Source: an uncultured Candidatus Saccharibacteria bacterium (lineage in GTDB: Bacteria; Patescibacteriota; Saccharimonadia; Saccharimonadales; Saccharimonadaceae). Taken from it: a stretch of DNA of 64,000 nucleotides. Each line of letters begins with the position of its first letter. Position 1 is the first letter of the stretch. Shown here one piece after another: positions 26,552 through 33,912 of this stretch. Under the pieces are notes generated by a model. It was not told the DNA's origin and made no database searches. It was given only the letters and a program-made list of their open reading frames with translations. The stretch is from contig CAOHYA010000001.1 of assembly GCA_948288625.1 (NCBI GenBank), positions 310,001-374,000 of the forward strand, in the 5' to 3' direction. The position numbers were made by a program, and so were the translations under genes.

Positions 26552-26577
26552 CAGCCCCTCCATGGGGTTGCTTTTTT
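26552..26577 (+). terminator. Intrinsic terminator of the receiver gene
   Basis: Stem CAGCCCC (26552-26558) with GGGGTTG (26564-26570), then C and six T. The T-run also forms part of the next gene's -35 (TTGCTT 26568-26573). Confidence 0.9.
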
Positions 26578-26603
26578 ATCAAGCTTATGCTATAGTGAAG
26601 TAA

Positions 26604-27431
26604 ATGGCACCGAACATAAAAAGTCCAAATACTTACCCGGATACCAACGAGCTCGAACGGTCGACGAAACCTTCGCTTGATATAATTGCCCAGAACTTAC
26701 TTGACGATTTTGCGATCAATAAACTTCCGTTTGAAGACCAGGGAAGAGTGATTGCCGATAGGTTCGTGGGTTCTCTAGTGCGCCATGGAGCGATAGAGTC
26801 ATCGCTGGGAACACAAAACCCTGGCGACGTATTGCACTTTATAGATGGTCTTTCGTCCATAAACCCAAATGTCGCCAAGCCTGATTTCGATACGATCACT
26901 CCTGCGGACGGCTTACGCGAAGGCGTAAAAGCCCTGGCCGCCGACAGCCGCGTCGGTAAATTGATCGGTGGTTTGTCCCATACGCTCGAAACCGATGGTA
27001 ACTTTGGCCCGGATGAAAAGTTTACCCTTACTAGTGCTGCTCAAATTGAAGGCTACTTAACGAACGGTGGCGATGCTAATTTCATCAAAGATGGCACCGG
27101 CGGGGTACATATGCCAGGTGAAGATTGGATTCCGGTTATTGCCGAGCAAATAGAACTGATGACCAAGAACCCGAACGCTACTTGGATGAATGACGCGCAA
27201 ATAAGAAGTCTGGCAGCTTCGGATGCGGCGCCACTGGTGCAACAGAGTAGCCGTAACATACAAATGGCCCGTGCCTCGGCTGAAAAGGCGGACATTGATC
27301 TCGACCTGTTGAAACGTTCGGCTGAAAAGCTACAAGAACGTGTTAAAGTCGACCACGACTTAGGTAAAACTGCTTTATTCGTCGCGATGAACAATCGAAT
27401 ACGGTTATACGAACGAAGCATCGGCCTTTAA
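26604..27431 (+). CDS. Unrecognised cytoplasmic protein, 275 aa
   Basis: No family recognised. No signal peptide or membrane helix. A mixed helical N-terminus is followed by a Gly/Asn-rich middle (residues 125-165, GNFGPDEKFTLTSAAQIEGY), and the last 60 residues form a long charged helix probably able to coil (ARASAEKADIDLDLLKRSAE). TTGCTT-17-TATAGT with a TGC extension ends 7 nt before the ATG, so the mRNA is predicted leaderless. It is bounded by intrinsic terminators on both sides, so it is a single-gene transcript. Confidence 0.7.
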   Translation: MAPNIKSPNTYPDTNELERSTKPSLDIIAQNLLDDFAINKLPFEDQGRVIADRFVGSLVRHGAIESSLGTQNPGDVLHFIDGLSSINPNVAKPDFDTITPADGLREGVKALAADSRVGKLIGGLSHTLETDGNFGPDEKFTLTSAAQIEGYLTNGGDANFIKDGTGGVHMPGEDWIPVIAEQIELMTKNPNATWMNDAQIRSLAASDAAPLVQQSSRNIQMARASAEKADIDLDLLKRSAEKLQERVKVDHDLGKTALFVAMNNRIRLYERSIGL

Positions 27432-27446
27432 TGTAATTATAAATAA

Positions 27447-27474
27447 AAATAACACCCTTTCGAGGGTGTTATTT
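27447..27474. terminator. Bidirectional UUCG terminator
   Basis: A 12-bp perfect stem AAATAACACCCT (27447-27458) with AGGGTGTTATTT (27463-27474), TTCG loop, shared by the convergent genes ending at 27431 (+) and 27489 (-). Confidence 0.92.
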
Positions 27475-27488
27475 AGTAGGTGAGTAAA

Positions 27489-27761
27489 CTATTGAACGCT
27501 TACTTGGGTGCGGACAACTGTTTTACCGGTAAATTTGCCCTTTTTCACTTTTTGGAAACTTACGATACCGTCTTTTGCGGCGTGAATAGTGAAGTTTTTG
27601 CTAAGGAAAGTACCTGGGCCGGCAATTTTTGTGCTACCAGTTTGACGTACTAACACTTCGCCAGTGTTCACTGTTTGGCCACCAAAGCGTTTAACGCCAA
27701 GGCGAGCACCGGCGTTATTGCGGTTATTTTTACTTGAACCACCTGCTTTTACGTGTGACAT
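27489..27761 (-). CDS. rpmA: 50S ribosomal protein bL27
   Basis: Ribosomal large-subunit protein near the peptidyl-transferase centre (90 aa, normal length). The N-terminal region MSHVKAGGSSKNNRNNAGAR, then LGVKRFGGQ and VLVRQTGSTKIAGPGT, is diagnostic. The promoter (27807-27835) is a TTGACT-17-TACAAT match and the leader of about 39 nt has a small AGAGC/GCTCT hairpin before AAGGAG. The usual upstream partner rplU (bL21) is not adjacent; instead there is a gene-poor stretch with a giant inverted repeat. Confidence 0.96.
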   Translation of the reverse strand: MSHVKAGGSSKNNRNNAGARLGVKRFGGQTVNTGEVLVRQTGSTKIAGPGTFLSKNFTIHAAKDGIVSFQKVKKGKFTGKTVVRTQVSVQ

Positions 27762-27806
27762 ATAATTTATTCTCCTTAGAGCTTTTTTGCTCTTTCAATC
27801 TGTTCA

Positions 27807-27835
27807 ATTGTACCCGAAAAGGAAGGGGTAGTCAA
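27807..27835 (-). promoter_or_regulatory. rpmA promoter
   Basis: Minus strand TTGACT (27835-27830), 17-bp spacer, TACAAT (27812-27807). The spacer and -35 overlap the outer and inner arms of the inverted repeat 27811-27980. Confidence 0.85.
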
Positions 27836-27980
27836 GGGTTTTGGTTTGCGGCCTTCTATTTGAACGACCTCTGCAGCCCGAGCGAGATAAGGCGCTGAGG
27901 CCCTTAGCGAACCCGGCGCGAAGCCAGTCTTCAAATAGAAGGCCGCAAACCAAACCCCTTAGATCTCATTTTTTCGGGTA
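27811..27980. repeat. 170-nt nested inverted repeat (giant hairpin)
   Basis: Inner arms of 31 nt at 27834-27864 and 27930-27960 pair with a single mismatch; outer arms TACCCGAAAA (27811-27820) and TTTTCGGGTA (27971-27980) pair perfectly. The 65-nt loop (27865-27929) is GC-rich with its own AGCG/CGCT stem. No open reading frame, target duplication or transposase is seen. The rpmA promoter occupies one side and a decayed mirror copy of the same promoter (TTTTCGGGTAAAAG) occupies the other. Function unknown: it could be a structured RNA, a strong bidirectional terminator, or a decayed inverted duplication. Confidence 0.85.
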
Positions 27981-28017
27981 AAAGTTAAAAAGAATTTAAG
28001 AACCGGTATGGTAGAAT

Positions 28018-28220
28018 CGGAGGTGGAGCGCTTGCGAAGAGCACTTCATTACAATTTAGGTACAGCCTAACCCTAAAGCCGGTATATACGGCAATAGGTA
28101 TGGTTGAAAATCGCGTTAACAGTACTGACCCCGTCGTTCAGGTATGTTAACGCGTCGTATAGGGAAACTTATTCGGGGCCTTAGAGTCCGCCTGGCGGCG
28201 GGTTCTGTGTCTTAAAAGGC
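28018..28220 (+). ncRNA. Candidate structured non-coding RNA, family not recognised
   Basis: This 200-nt stretch has no long open frame but successive stable hairpins: TTAGG/CCTAA (28056-28070), GCCG/CGGC (28078-28092), a 10-bp perfect stem CGCGTTAACA (28112-28121) with TGTTAACGCG (28145-28154) and an inner CTGA/TCAG, and a long stem GCCTT plus AGAGTCCGCC (28178-28192) closing with GGCGGGTTCT plus AAGGC (28197-28220). An extended -10 (TGGTAGAAT, 28009-28017) lies just upstream. I compared it by eye with tmRNA, RNase P RNA, SRP RNA, 6S RNA and common riboswitch cores and found no match. The strand is inferred from the -10 only; the 3' end is not defined. Confidence 0.5.
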
Positions 28221-28257
28221 TTAGTATTATCCAAACATCGGCGGTGGGAGTGCTGCG

Positions 28258-28365
28258 ATGTTAAAACATTATTCATCTATTGAGCGAATTATTCTCATAG
28301 TTACGGCGAGTATATTACTTGCTCTTATTACCGCTCAGTTATTCTTTTTACTGATAGCGTTATAG
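28258..28365 (+). CDS. Putative 35-residue single-span membrane miniprotein
   Basis: A short open frame starting MLKHYSSIERIILIVTASIL and ending in LFFLLIAL, with one strongly hydrophobic helix (about residues 10-34) and a short basic N-terminus. GGGAG lies 9 nt before the ATG, and an AACATCG/CGATGTT stem spans the start region. It directly follows the candidate structured RNA and its stop overlaps the stop of the convergent protease gene by 6 nt. Hydrophobicity over the full length is unlikely by chance, but there is no homology evidence. It could be a toxin-like or regulatory peptide; that is speculation. Confidence 0.4.
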   Translation: MLKHYSSIERIILIVTASILLALITAQLFFLLIAL

Positions 28366-28959
28366 CGAGATATCGATAAGAACCAGAGCTCGTTCGGCGA
28401 GCTGTTTTTGACAAGGCGTGCAAAAGTTCTCGTTGAGAAACTTTTCCTGACGTGGTCGGGGATGGCGGTAGCTTTGCGCATATTCGGTGGAGGGTATTTT
28501 TTCACCATGCATTATGCAGTCTAATTTCGTGCAATGGTCGGTGGCATTGAAAATGTCCGGCTCGTAGCGCATGCCAAGGAGGTGGCCTATTTCGTGGGCG
28601 ACCGTTCCGGCGGCATGGTGCGTGGTAGCGTTGAGGACGGCGTAACCGGTAAGCGGGTCGATGTTATGAGCGATGCCGGTGAATGGCTTGCTGAGAGTAT
28701 CGTTCCAAGCCAAATTTTTATCCGTCAGGACGATATTGAAATAAGCGTCATCGACAGGCACCGTACTGCCATCGAACATAAGTAGAGGCGGCCTTTTCGG
28801 TGTGCGGGGCATGAGCGCGTGATCGAACACTTCCGGGGTGACGTCGAAAAATTCTGAACGAGGGTCAACTAAAGAAAGGCCTTGTGGCACGAGGCTTGAA
28901 TCGATAGGCGACTCGGCGTCGATATCTTTAAAAATGTTCACACGTAAACGCTCAGACAT
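28360..28959 (-). CDS. Archaemetzincin-like zinc metalloprotease (M54-like)
   Basis: A 199-residue soluble protein. It carries HEIGHLLGM, followed after an extra stretch by HC-TKLD-CIM, then a C-terminal CTPC. The spacing CxxxxCxM...CxxC matches archaemetzincins, which add a four-Cys zinc site to the metzincin fold; the Met of CIM is the Met-turn. Unlike the family standard (HExxHxxGxxHC), about 12 residues lie between the Gly and the third His. TTGACA-17-TATAAT (28969-28997) ends 9 nt before ATG 28959; the frame's earlier ATG at 28977 overlaps the -10 box and is not the start. No signal peptide is seen, so it acts in the cytoplasm. Confidence 0.78.
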   Translation of the reverse strand: MSERLRVNIFKDIDAESPIDSSLVPQGLSLVDPRSEFFDVTPEVFDHALMPRTPKRPPLLMFDGSTVPVDDAYFNIVLTDKNLAWNDTLSKPFTGIAHNIDPLTGYAVLNATTHHAAGTVAHEIGHLLGMRYEPDIFNATDHCTKLDCIMHGEKIPSTEYAQSYRHPRPRQEKFLNENFCTPCQKQLAERALVLIDISL

Positions 28960-28968
28960 AGTTAATAC

Positions 28969-28997
28969 ATTATACACTAAATATTGTAAAATGTCAA
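28969..28997 (-). promoter_or_regulatory. Consensus promoter of the archaemetzincin-like gene
   Basis: Minus strand TTGACA (28997-28992), exact 17-bp spacer, TATAAT (28974-28969). The predicted transcript starts a few bases before the ATG. Confidence 0.9.
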
Positions 28998-29013
28998 TTT
29001 ATATCAGAGGTGA

Positions 29014-30192
29014 TCAGATTTTTCTTAGGACGAGAATTTCCCGGGCGACCACTTGGTCGGGGCGGTAGTAAAGCAGCTGCTCGGTGGGAATAGTCTCGAA
29101 CGGCACTTGTTCGAAACCGAGGTCATCGAGCCTATCGATAAGCGGTAAGTGAGTGAAGCGGCCTTCTTTGTCTTTCCAGGCCGGTACGGCTAACACGACA
29201 GGTGTGCCGGTTTTCAATTGCGAGCTAAGATTCCTCAAGAAGCCACTGATAATGTGGTTGCAGTTACCGCGGACTTCCGTAAGTTTACTTGGTGATGGCG
29301 GTGCGCTGAATGGTTGACCGAGATATGATTCGCTGACGACAGCATCGACAGGTTGTTGCCAGCGTACGTCGGTGGCGTCACCTTCATGCAAGTACCATTC
29401 CGGAGTGAAGCGATAGGTCGTTTCGAGCCAGTTGAGGTTGTCGCGGCTGAAGCGAATCATCTTTTCGGCAATATCGGTGCCGTAGACGGCGTACCCCATA
29501 AGCGCGGCTTCTTGTAACAAGACGCCAGTACCACAGAAAGGGTCGAGAATGCGGGGTTGGGCGAGGTCGGACGCCGGGTCCTTGACGATTTCACCGGCTA
29601 AGTTGATCATGATTTGAGCAAGTTTCGGCGGGAGCATGCCCACGAACGCATCACGTTTTGGGCGACCTTGATCGCGGGCGGCGAGGGCGGTGATGTTTTG
29701 GGCACCGGTACTTTCGGCGACGATGATTGTTTTCCCGCCTTTGACGATGAGCAGTTCTACCTTGTTTTCGGCCAGGCCAAGTTTGTTATGGTGCGAGGTA
29801 GCCGAACTGAGAGCGACTTCTTGGTTTGGGATGAGGCGAATGCTCGCGCCTTTACCTTTTAATTTACCCTTCAGGATTAGGCCTGTTTTTTGGAGTTCAC
29901 GCACTGACACGTCAACGCCATACACACTCAACCCCAATGTGATTTTGCCATCATACGCTCCCCATTTTTTTGAGTAGTGGGCGACGATGGCATCGCTGAC
30001 GCGCCGCCACTCGCCAAGTGAAACTTCGAAGGCGACTTTGCCGGCTTTTTGGGTACCGCCAAGTTTTTGAATATCCATTTCAGGGGTATCGACTAGCGCC
30101 GTGTCGGCAGAAAACCAGCTGACTCGTGGGTAGGTTCGCTCGAGTTCGGCGATCGAGAGGGCCGGTTGGCGGCCGAGAAGGGCGATATGCAT
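29014..30192 (-). CDS. TRM11/COG1041-like SAM-dependent methyltransferase
   Basis: A 392-residue protein. The N-terminal half (about 1-170) is THUMP-like in position, and the methyltransferase core starts at ARDQGRPKRDAFVGMLPPKL with motif I ILDPFCGTGVLLQEAALMG. Family members N2-methylate guanosine in tRNA. The catalytic motif IV, normally (D/N)PPY, is SESYLGQP here, so the target amine chemistry may differ or the residue set has shifted. TGGTATACT ends 6 nt before the ATG, so the transcript is predicted leaderless. It is divergent from the flippase-like gene with only 44 bp between starts. Confidence 0.75.
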   Translation of the reverse strand: MHIALLGRQPALSIAELERTYPRVSWFSADTALVDTPEMDIQKLGGTQKAGKVAFEVSLGEWRRVSDAIVAHYSKKWGAYDGKITLGLSVYGVDVSVRELQKTGLILKGKLKGKGASIRLIPNQEVALSSATSHHNKLGLAENKVELLIVKGGKTIIVAESTGAQNITALAARDQGRPKRDAFVGMLPPKLAQIMINLAGEIVKDPASDLAQPRILDPFCGTGVLLQEAALMGYAVYGTDIAEKMIRFSRDNLNWLETTYRFTPEWYLHEGDATDVRWQQPVDAVVSESYLGQPFSAPPSPSKLTEVRGNCNHIISGFLRNLSSQLKTGTPVVLAVPAWKDKEGRFTHLPLIDRLDDLGFEQVPFETIPTEQLLYYRPDQVVAREILVLRKI

Positions 30193-30236
30193 GGCTTTAG
30201 TATACCATTGACCATCGAGTGAAGTATAATGATGTC

Positions 30237-31286
30237 ATGAAGCTTTCATTCCGGGGATGGTTGACGATCGTGACGTTGGTGCTGCTTACCATCGTTGTTA
30301 TTGCTGCCTGGCCGGAAATAGCTAAGGCGTGGGGGTTGTTAGCGCAGGTAAATGTTTGGATTTTGCTGCTGCTGATTCCGGTGCAATTTGCCAGTTATTA
30401 TGCCACCGGGGGCATGATTTTTTCGTACCTCCGTGCCAAGGGTGAGATCAAGCATATGAGCCGCTGGTCGACGACCCGCTTGGCGCTTGAGCTCAATTTC
30501 GTGAACCATATTTTGCCTAGCGGGGGAGCGGCCGGTTTTTCTTATTTGGCCTGGGTGCTTAGTCGCCATAAGGTTTCGGTATCGCGCTCGACGATGTCGC
30601 AAATCGTGCGCTTCGCTTTGACGTTCCTCAGTTTCGTCTTGTTATTGGGTATCGCGATGATTATCTTGACCTTCAACCACCAGATAGATCGAACCATCGT
30701 ACTGGTAGGCGGGGCGTTGATGGTCGTAGCGATCGGTGGAACGCTGCTCGGTATTTGGCTTATCAAAAGCTTGGCTCGGCTCCGTAAGTTTTCGGCCTGG
30801 CTGACCAAAAGGGTGAATGGGTTCGTCGGATGGATAACGAGAGGTAAGAAGCCGGATTTGGTGAAGCCCGAGTTGTTCTTGGAATTCTTTGACGGTTTGC
30901 ACGATGACTACATCGCTATCCGTCGTGATCGCCGTATCCTTGCCAAACCGTTCATCTGGGCGATTGTCGCCAACATATTGGACGTGGCTTTGATATGGAT
31001 TTCTTTCTGGTCGTTAGGCTATCCCGTTGATGCCGCCTTGCTATTCGTGGCCTTCGGAATCGCATCGATCGCTGGTGCGGTATCGGTCACACCGGGTGGG
31101 GCAGGAGTATATGAAGCGGTGATGGTGGCGTTTTTGGCAGCCAGCAGCGTGCCGGCCGATATCGCGATTGCGGGTACGTTGTTGGCGCGCGTGACCTTGC
31201 TGACAGGTACCATTTTGTTCGGTTACATCTTCTATCAACTAACGATCTTGAAATATGGAAAACAACCCACTCCAGTTGAGCGTTAG
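30237..31286 (+). CDS. Lysylphosphatidylglycerol synthase TM/flippase-like protein (UPF0104)
   Basis: Polytopic membrane protein (349 aa) of the AglD/MprF-N-terminal family. About eight hydrophobic segments are visible, with the family motif NFVNHILPSGGAAGFSYLAW and the conserved late loop SVTPGGAGVYEAVMVAFL. Related domains flip lipids or lipid-linked sugars. No lysyl-transferase domain is present. TATAAT at 30225-30230 is 6 nt before ATG 30237; the ATG at 30219 precedes the -10 box. Its last 32 nt overlap xseA, so the two are probably transcribed together. Confidence 0.85.
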   Translation: MKLSFRGWLTIVTLVLLTIVVIAAWPEIAKAWGLLAQVNVWILLLLIPVQFASYYATGGMIFSYLRAKGEIKHMSRWSTTRLALELNFVNHILPSGGAAGFSYLAWVLSRHKVSVSRSTMSQIVRFALTFLSFVLLLGIAMIILTFNHQIDRTIVLVGGALMVVAIGGTLLGIWLIKSLARLRKFSAWLTKRVNGFVGWITRGKKPDLVKPELFLEFFDGLHDDYIAIRRDRRILAKPFIWAIVANILDVALIWISFWSLGYPVDAALLFVAFGIASIAGAVSVTPGGAGVYEAVMVAFLAASSVPADIAIAGTLLARVTLLTGTILFGYIFYQLTILKYGKQPTPVER

Positions 31287-32352
31287 TGAGTTCGTCGCCC
31301 TGACGAACCAAACCCTTGAATACGCCTATCCAACGGTCAGCGTAGTGGGGGAAGTAACTGAATTTAGGATTTCACAAGGTAAGTGGGTCAGCTTCAAGTT
31401 AAAAGACGTCGAAGCGGTCGTGGGTTGTTTTCTCGTTATCAGTCAACTGCGTATGCCCGTTGAAGACGGCATGAAGTTGATGGTGGTCGCGAACCCTCGA
31501 CTGAACAACAAGGGCTTTTTCAGTTTGAATGTACGCGCCATGAAACCGGTCGGTGAAGGTTCGATAAAAAAAGGCTTCGACTTACTCAAAGCGAAGTTGG
31601 AGTCCGAAGGTTTGTTCGCCCCGGAACGAAAGCGTCGTTTACCCCGCGTTCCTCAGCACGTTGCGTTGGTAACGAGTACCGAGTCGGCGGCGTATGCTGA
31701 TTTTTGTAAGATCGTGAATGAACGCTGGGGAGGGTTGAACGTCGAAGTTGCCCATACTCAAGTACAAGGTGTGCCGGCGGCCGACCAAATGATCCGGGCG
31801 ATACGATACTTTAATAGTCTCGAGGTACTACCTGAAGTATTGGTTATCGTACGAGGTGGGGGAAGCGCCGAAGACTTGATGTCCTTCAATGATGAACCCT
31901 TGGCTCGTGCGATTGCCGAAAGCCGTATACCAACTCTTGTAGGAGTAGGGCATGAGGTTGACCATACGCTTGCCGATATGGTGGCGGACGTTCGAGCGGC
32001 AACGCCTACGAACGCGGCTGAAATTTTAGTACCGGACCGGAATGAAATTATTAGGTCGGCTCACCAGAAAGCCAGCTCGCTCGGGCATCAACTGGCGCAA
32101 GCAATCGATGAATACTCGGCTCGTACTCGTGAGCAGCTCGACGCGGCTTTTCGGCGTATTCAGGAAAAGCTCGATGAGCACTTCGAGCGATTGGCGGCAT
32201 TACGCCTTGCGACGGCGCAGCTCAACCCCGAAAATATTCTCAAACGGGGCTATGCCTTGCTAAGGGGCGAAGTGAAGCAGGGCGCAACCATAGAGATCGA
32301 AACAGTCCATGAAACAGCAACGGCGGAGGTAAAAAATGTCAGAGCAAAATAA
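31255..32352 (+). CDS. xseA: Exodeoxyribonuclease VII large subunit
   Basis: Catalytic subunit of ExoVII, a metal-independent single-strand nuclease used in repair. 365 residues, against about 400-460 in model bacteria; the shortening is in the C-terminal coiled coil. An N-terminal OB fold (residues 1-100, LSVSEFVALTNQTLEYAYPT) is followed by the nuclease domain with VALVTSTESAAYADF, VLVIVRGGGSAEDLMSFND and PTLVGVGHEVDHTLAD, and a helical C-terminus ending NPENILKRGYALLR. Overlaps with the gene on each side indicate an operon with xseB. Confidence 0.95.
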   Translation: MENNPLQLSVSEFVALTNQTLEYAYPTVSVVGEVTEFRISQGKWVSFKLKDVEAVVGCFLVISQLRMPVEDGMKLMVVANPRLNNKGFFSLNVRAMKPVGEGSIKKGFDLLKAKLESEGLFAPERKRRLPRVPQHVALVTSTESAAYADFCKIVNERWGGLNVEVAHTQVQGVPAADQMIRAIRYFNSLEVLPEVLVIVRGGGSAEDLMSFNDEPLARAIAESRIPTLVGVGHEVDHTLADMVADVRAATPTNAAEILVPDRNEIIRSAHQKASSLGHQLAQAIDEYSARTREQLDAAFRRIQEKLDEHFERLAALRLATAQLNPENILKRGYALLRGEVKQGATIEIETVHETATAEVKNVRAK

Positions 32353-32542
32353 ATCAGTCCAGGAAAAATTGAGCGCGTTATCAGATTTAGTCGCTTGGTT
32401 CCAAAGCGCGGCTTTCAAGCTTGAGGACGCGTTCGATAAATTCAAGCAAGCTGAAACGTTGGCGGAGGAAATCGAAAAAGACCTCACCAAATTGAAAAAT
32501 GATATCAAGGTAGTTAAGAAAAAGTTCGATACCGAAGAATAA
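32336..32542 (+). CDS. xseB: Exodeoxyribonuclease VII small subunit
   Basis: A 68-residue helical protein that wraps the XseA coiled coil. The family pattern is seen in LEDAFDKFKQAETLAEEIEK. It starts 17 nt before the xseA stop, and its stop overlaps the next start (TAATG), so translation is coupled in both directions. Acidic and Lys-rich, with no other domains. Confidence 0.92.
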   Translation: MSEQNKSVQEKLSALSDLVAWFQSAAFKLEDAFDKFKQAETLAEEIEKDLTKLKNDIKVVKKKFDTEE

Positions 32543-33060
32543 TGAACTGGGTTTACGTTGTCGGGGGATTAGTAGTCGTACTTGGTTTTAGCGTATTTTT
32601 CGGGGCACCCTACGTACCGAGCCGGCGCCGAGACCTTCGGCGCATGTTCGATGAGCTGTATCCTCTTACCGGCCAGGATGTGGTGATAGATGTGGGGAGC
32701 GGTGACGGTGTCATACTACGCGAAGCCAGCCGCCGCGGGGCAAAAGCGATCGGATATGAAATCAGTCCTGTGTTAGTGGTGATTTCCAAGTGGTTGTCCC
32801 GGCACGATAAAAAAGTGACTATATATTTATCCAATTTTTGGTTAGCCGATTTTCCGAACGATACGACGGTAGTGTACGCTTTTTCGGTGCAGCGGGATGT
32901 CAAAAAACTGGAAAACAAAATGCAAACCCAGGCAAATCGCTTGAACAAACCATTGGCGCTGGTATGCTATGCAAGCCCGCTGCGAAATAAAAAACCCGAA
33001 CGTGAGTTTGAAGCTTATCACCTGTATATGTTCCGTCCTTTACAGGGAGGTAAAGCGTAA
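32542..33060 (+). CDS. Membrane-anchored SAM methyltransferase-like protein
   Basis: A 172-residue protein with an N-terminal membrane helix (about residues 3-22, WVYVVGGLVVVLGFSVFFG) and a class I methyltransferase fold whose SAM motif is VIDVGSGDGVILREASRRGA, followed by the acidic post-I residue in IGYE. The substrate is unknown. This small Rossmann type with a membrane anchor is common in Patescibacteria. Its start overlaps the xseB stop by one base, so it belongs to the xse operon. Confidence 0.72.
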   Translation: MNWVYVVGGLVVVLGFSVFFGAPYVPSRRRDLRRMFDELYPLTGQDVVIDVGSGDGVILREASRRGAKAIGYEISPVLVVISKWLSRHDKKVTIYLSNFWLADFPNDTTVVYAFSVQRDVKKLENKMQTQANRLNKPLALVCYASPLRNKKPEREFEAYHLYMFRPLQGGKA

Positions 33061-33074
33061 GTATAATGACAGAT

Positions 33075-33860
33075 ATGAATCCTGACTTCCAGTATGGGCA
33101 ACCTACTCAACCACCGCAACCTCAACAGCCTCCCCAGCCGTATCAACAGCCGGTATCGCAACTGCCTCAACCGCAGCAACCACCGATGTATGCTCCGGCA
33201 CCTCCTGTGAATAACTACATCGCGCCACCAGCGCCGTCAAAAAAGTGGCTCATCATTGCCATTATATTTATCATCACGACGTTGATCGCACTTGGCCTTG
33301 GGGGATGGGCGTTGTATAACTATTTTGATCAAAAAGATAATGTTGATGCGAAAGTTTCGACGGCAGTGACCGCCGCCGTAAAAGAACGTGCCGATAAAGA
33401 TGCGGCCGCTTTCTTGGAAAAAGAAAAACAGCCGAACCGCCAATTCGCCGGACCTGATGATTATGGTCGCGTCGCCTTTGATTATCCGAAAACATGGAGC
33501 ATTTATGTTGATAAAGATACAACTTCCGGCGGAACGTATTCGGCATACTTCAACCCGGTGAGTGTACCGCCTATAAGCATGACGACGCAGTACGCGCTTC
33601 GAGTGACGATCGAGCAAAAAGACTATGATCGCGTCATCGCTACTTACAATCGGCTGGTTCAAAGCGGTAAGCTCACGGCGACCGCGGCTAAAGCTGATAG
33701 TACCGATGGAACTCGGCTAGAAGGTAACTTTACCGACGACATTCGTGGCATGGCCGTCATCTTCAAACTCCGCGATAAAACGGTCACTATCCGTAGTGAT
33801 GCCGAAACGTTCCGTGAAGATTTCAACGCGCTTATCAACACTGTTACATTTAACAAATAA
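33075..33860 (+). CDS. Pro/Gln-rich single-pass membrane protein
   Basis: A 261-residue protein of unknown function. Residues 1-55 are a low-complexity cytoplasmic Pro/Gln segment. A membrane helix at about 59-82 (WLIIAIIFIITTLIALGLGG) is followed by an extracytoplasmic domain whose core (about 125-260, RVAFDYPKTWSIYVDK) resembles PsbP/lipoprotein-like beta domains of surface proteins. TATAAT (33062-33067) is 7 nt before ATG 33075; the earlier in-frame ATG at 33066 is formed by the -10 box itself, so it is rejected as the start. Confidence 0.75.
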   Translation: MNPDFQYGQPTQPPQPQQPPQPYQQPVSQLPQPQQPPMYAPAPPVNNYIAPPAPSKKWLIIAIIFIITTLIALGLGGWALYNYFDQKDNVDAKVSTAVTAAVKERADKDAAAFLEKEKQPNRQFAGPDDYGRVAFDYPKTWSIYVDKDTTSGGTYSAYFNPVSVPPISMTTQYALRVTIEQKDYDRVIATYNRLVQSGKLTATAAKADSTDGTRLEGNFTDDIRGMAVIFKLRDKTVTIRSDAETFREDFNALINTVTFNK

Positions 33861-33876
33861 TTTATCCTGCTTGTCT

Positions 33877-33906
33877 TTGCTTCACGGCTTCCGACGGTGA
33901 TACACT
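33877..33906 (+). promoter_or_regulatory. Promoter of the kinase-receiver-recO operon
   Basis: TTGCTT (33877-33882), 18-bp spacer, TACACT (33901-33906), 6 nt before ATG 33913. Confidence 0.65.
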
Positions 33907-33912
33907 AGGTGT

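Noticed and set aside
27834..27960. MITE or insertion sequence ends
   Set aside because: No target-site duplication, no transposase and no second copy in the window; kept as an inverted repeat of unknown function.
28018..28220. tmRNA, RNase P RNA, SRP RNA or 6S RNA
   Set aside because: None of their conserved strings (tRNA-like ends, P4 consensus, GGAAGCAGCC loop, or closing terminal stem) could be found on either strand.
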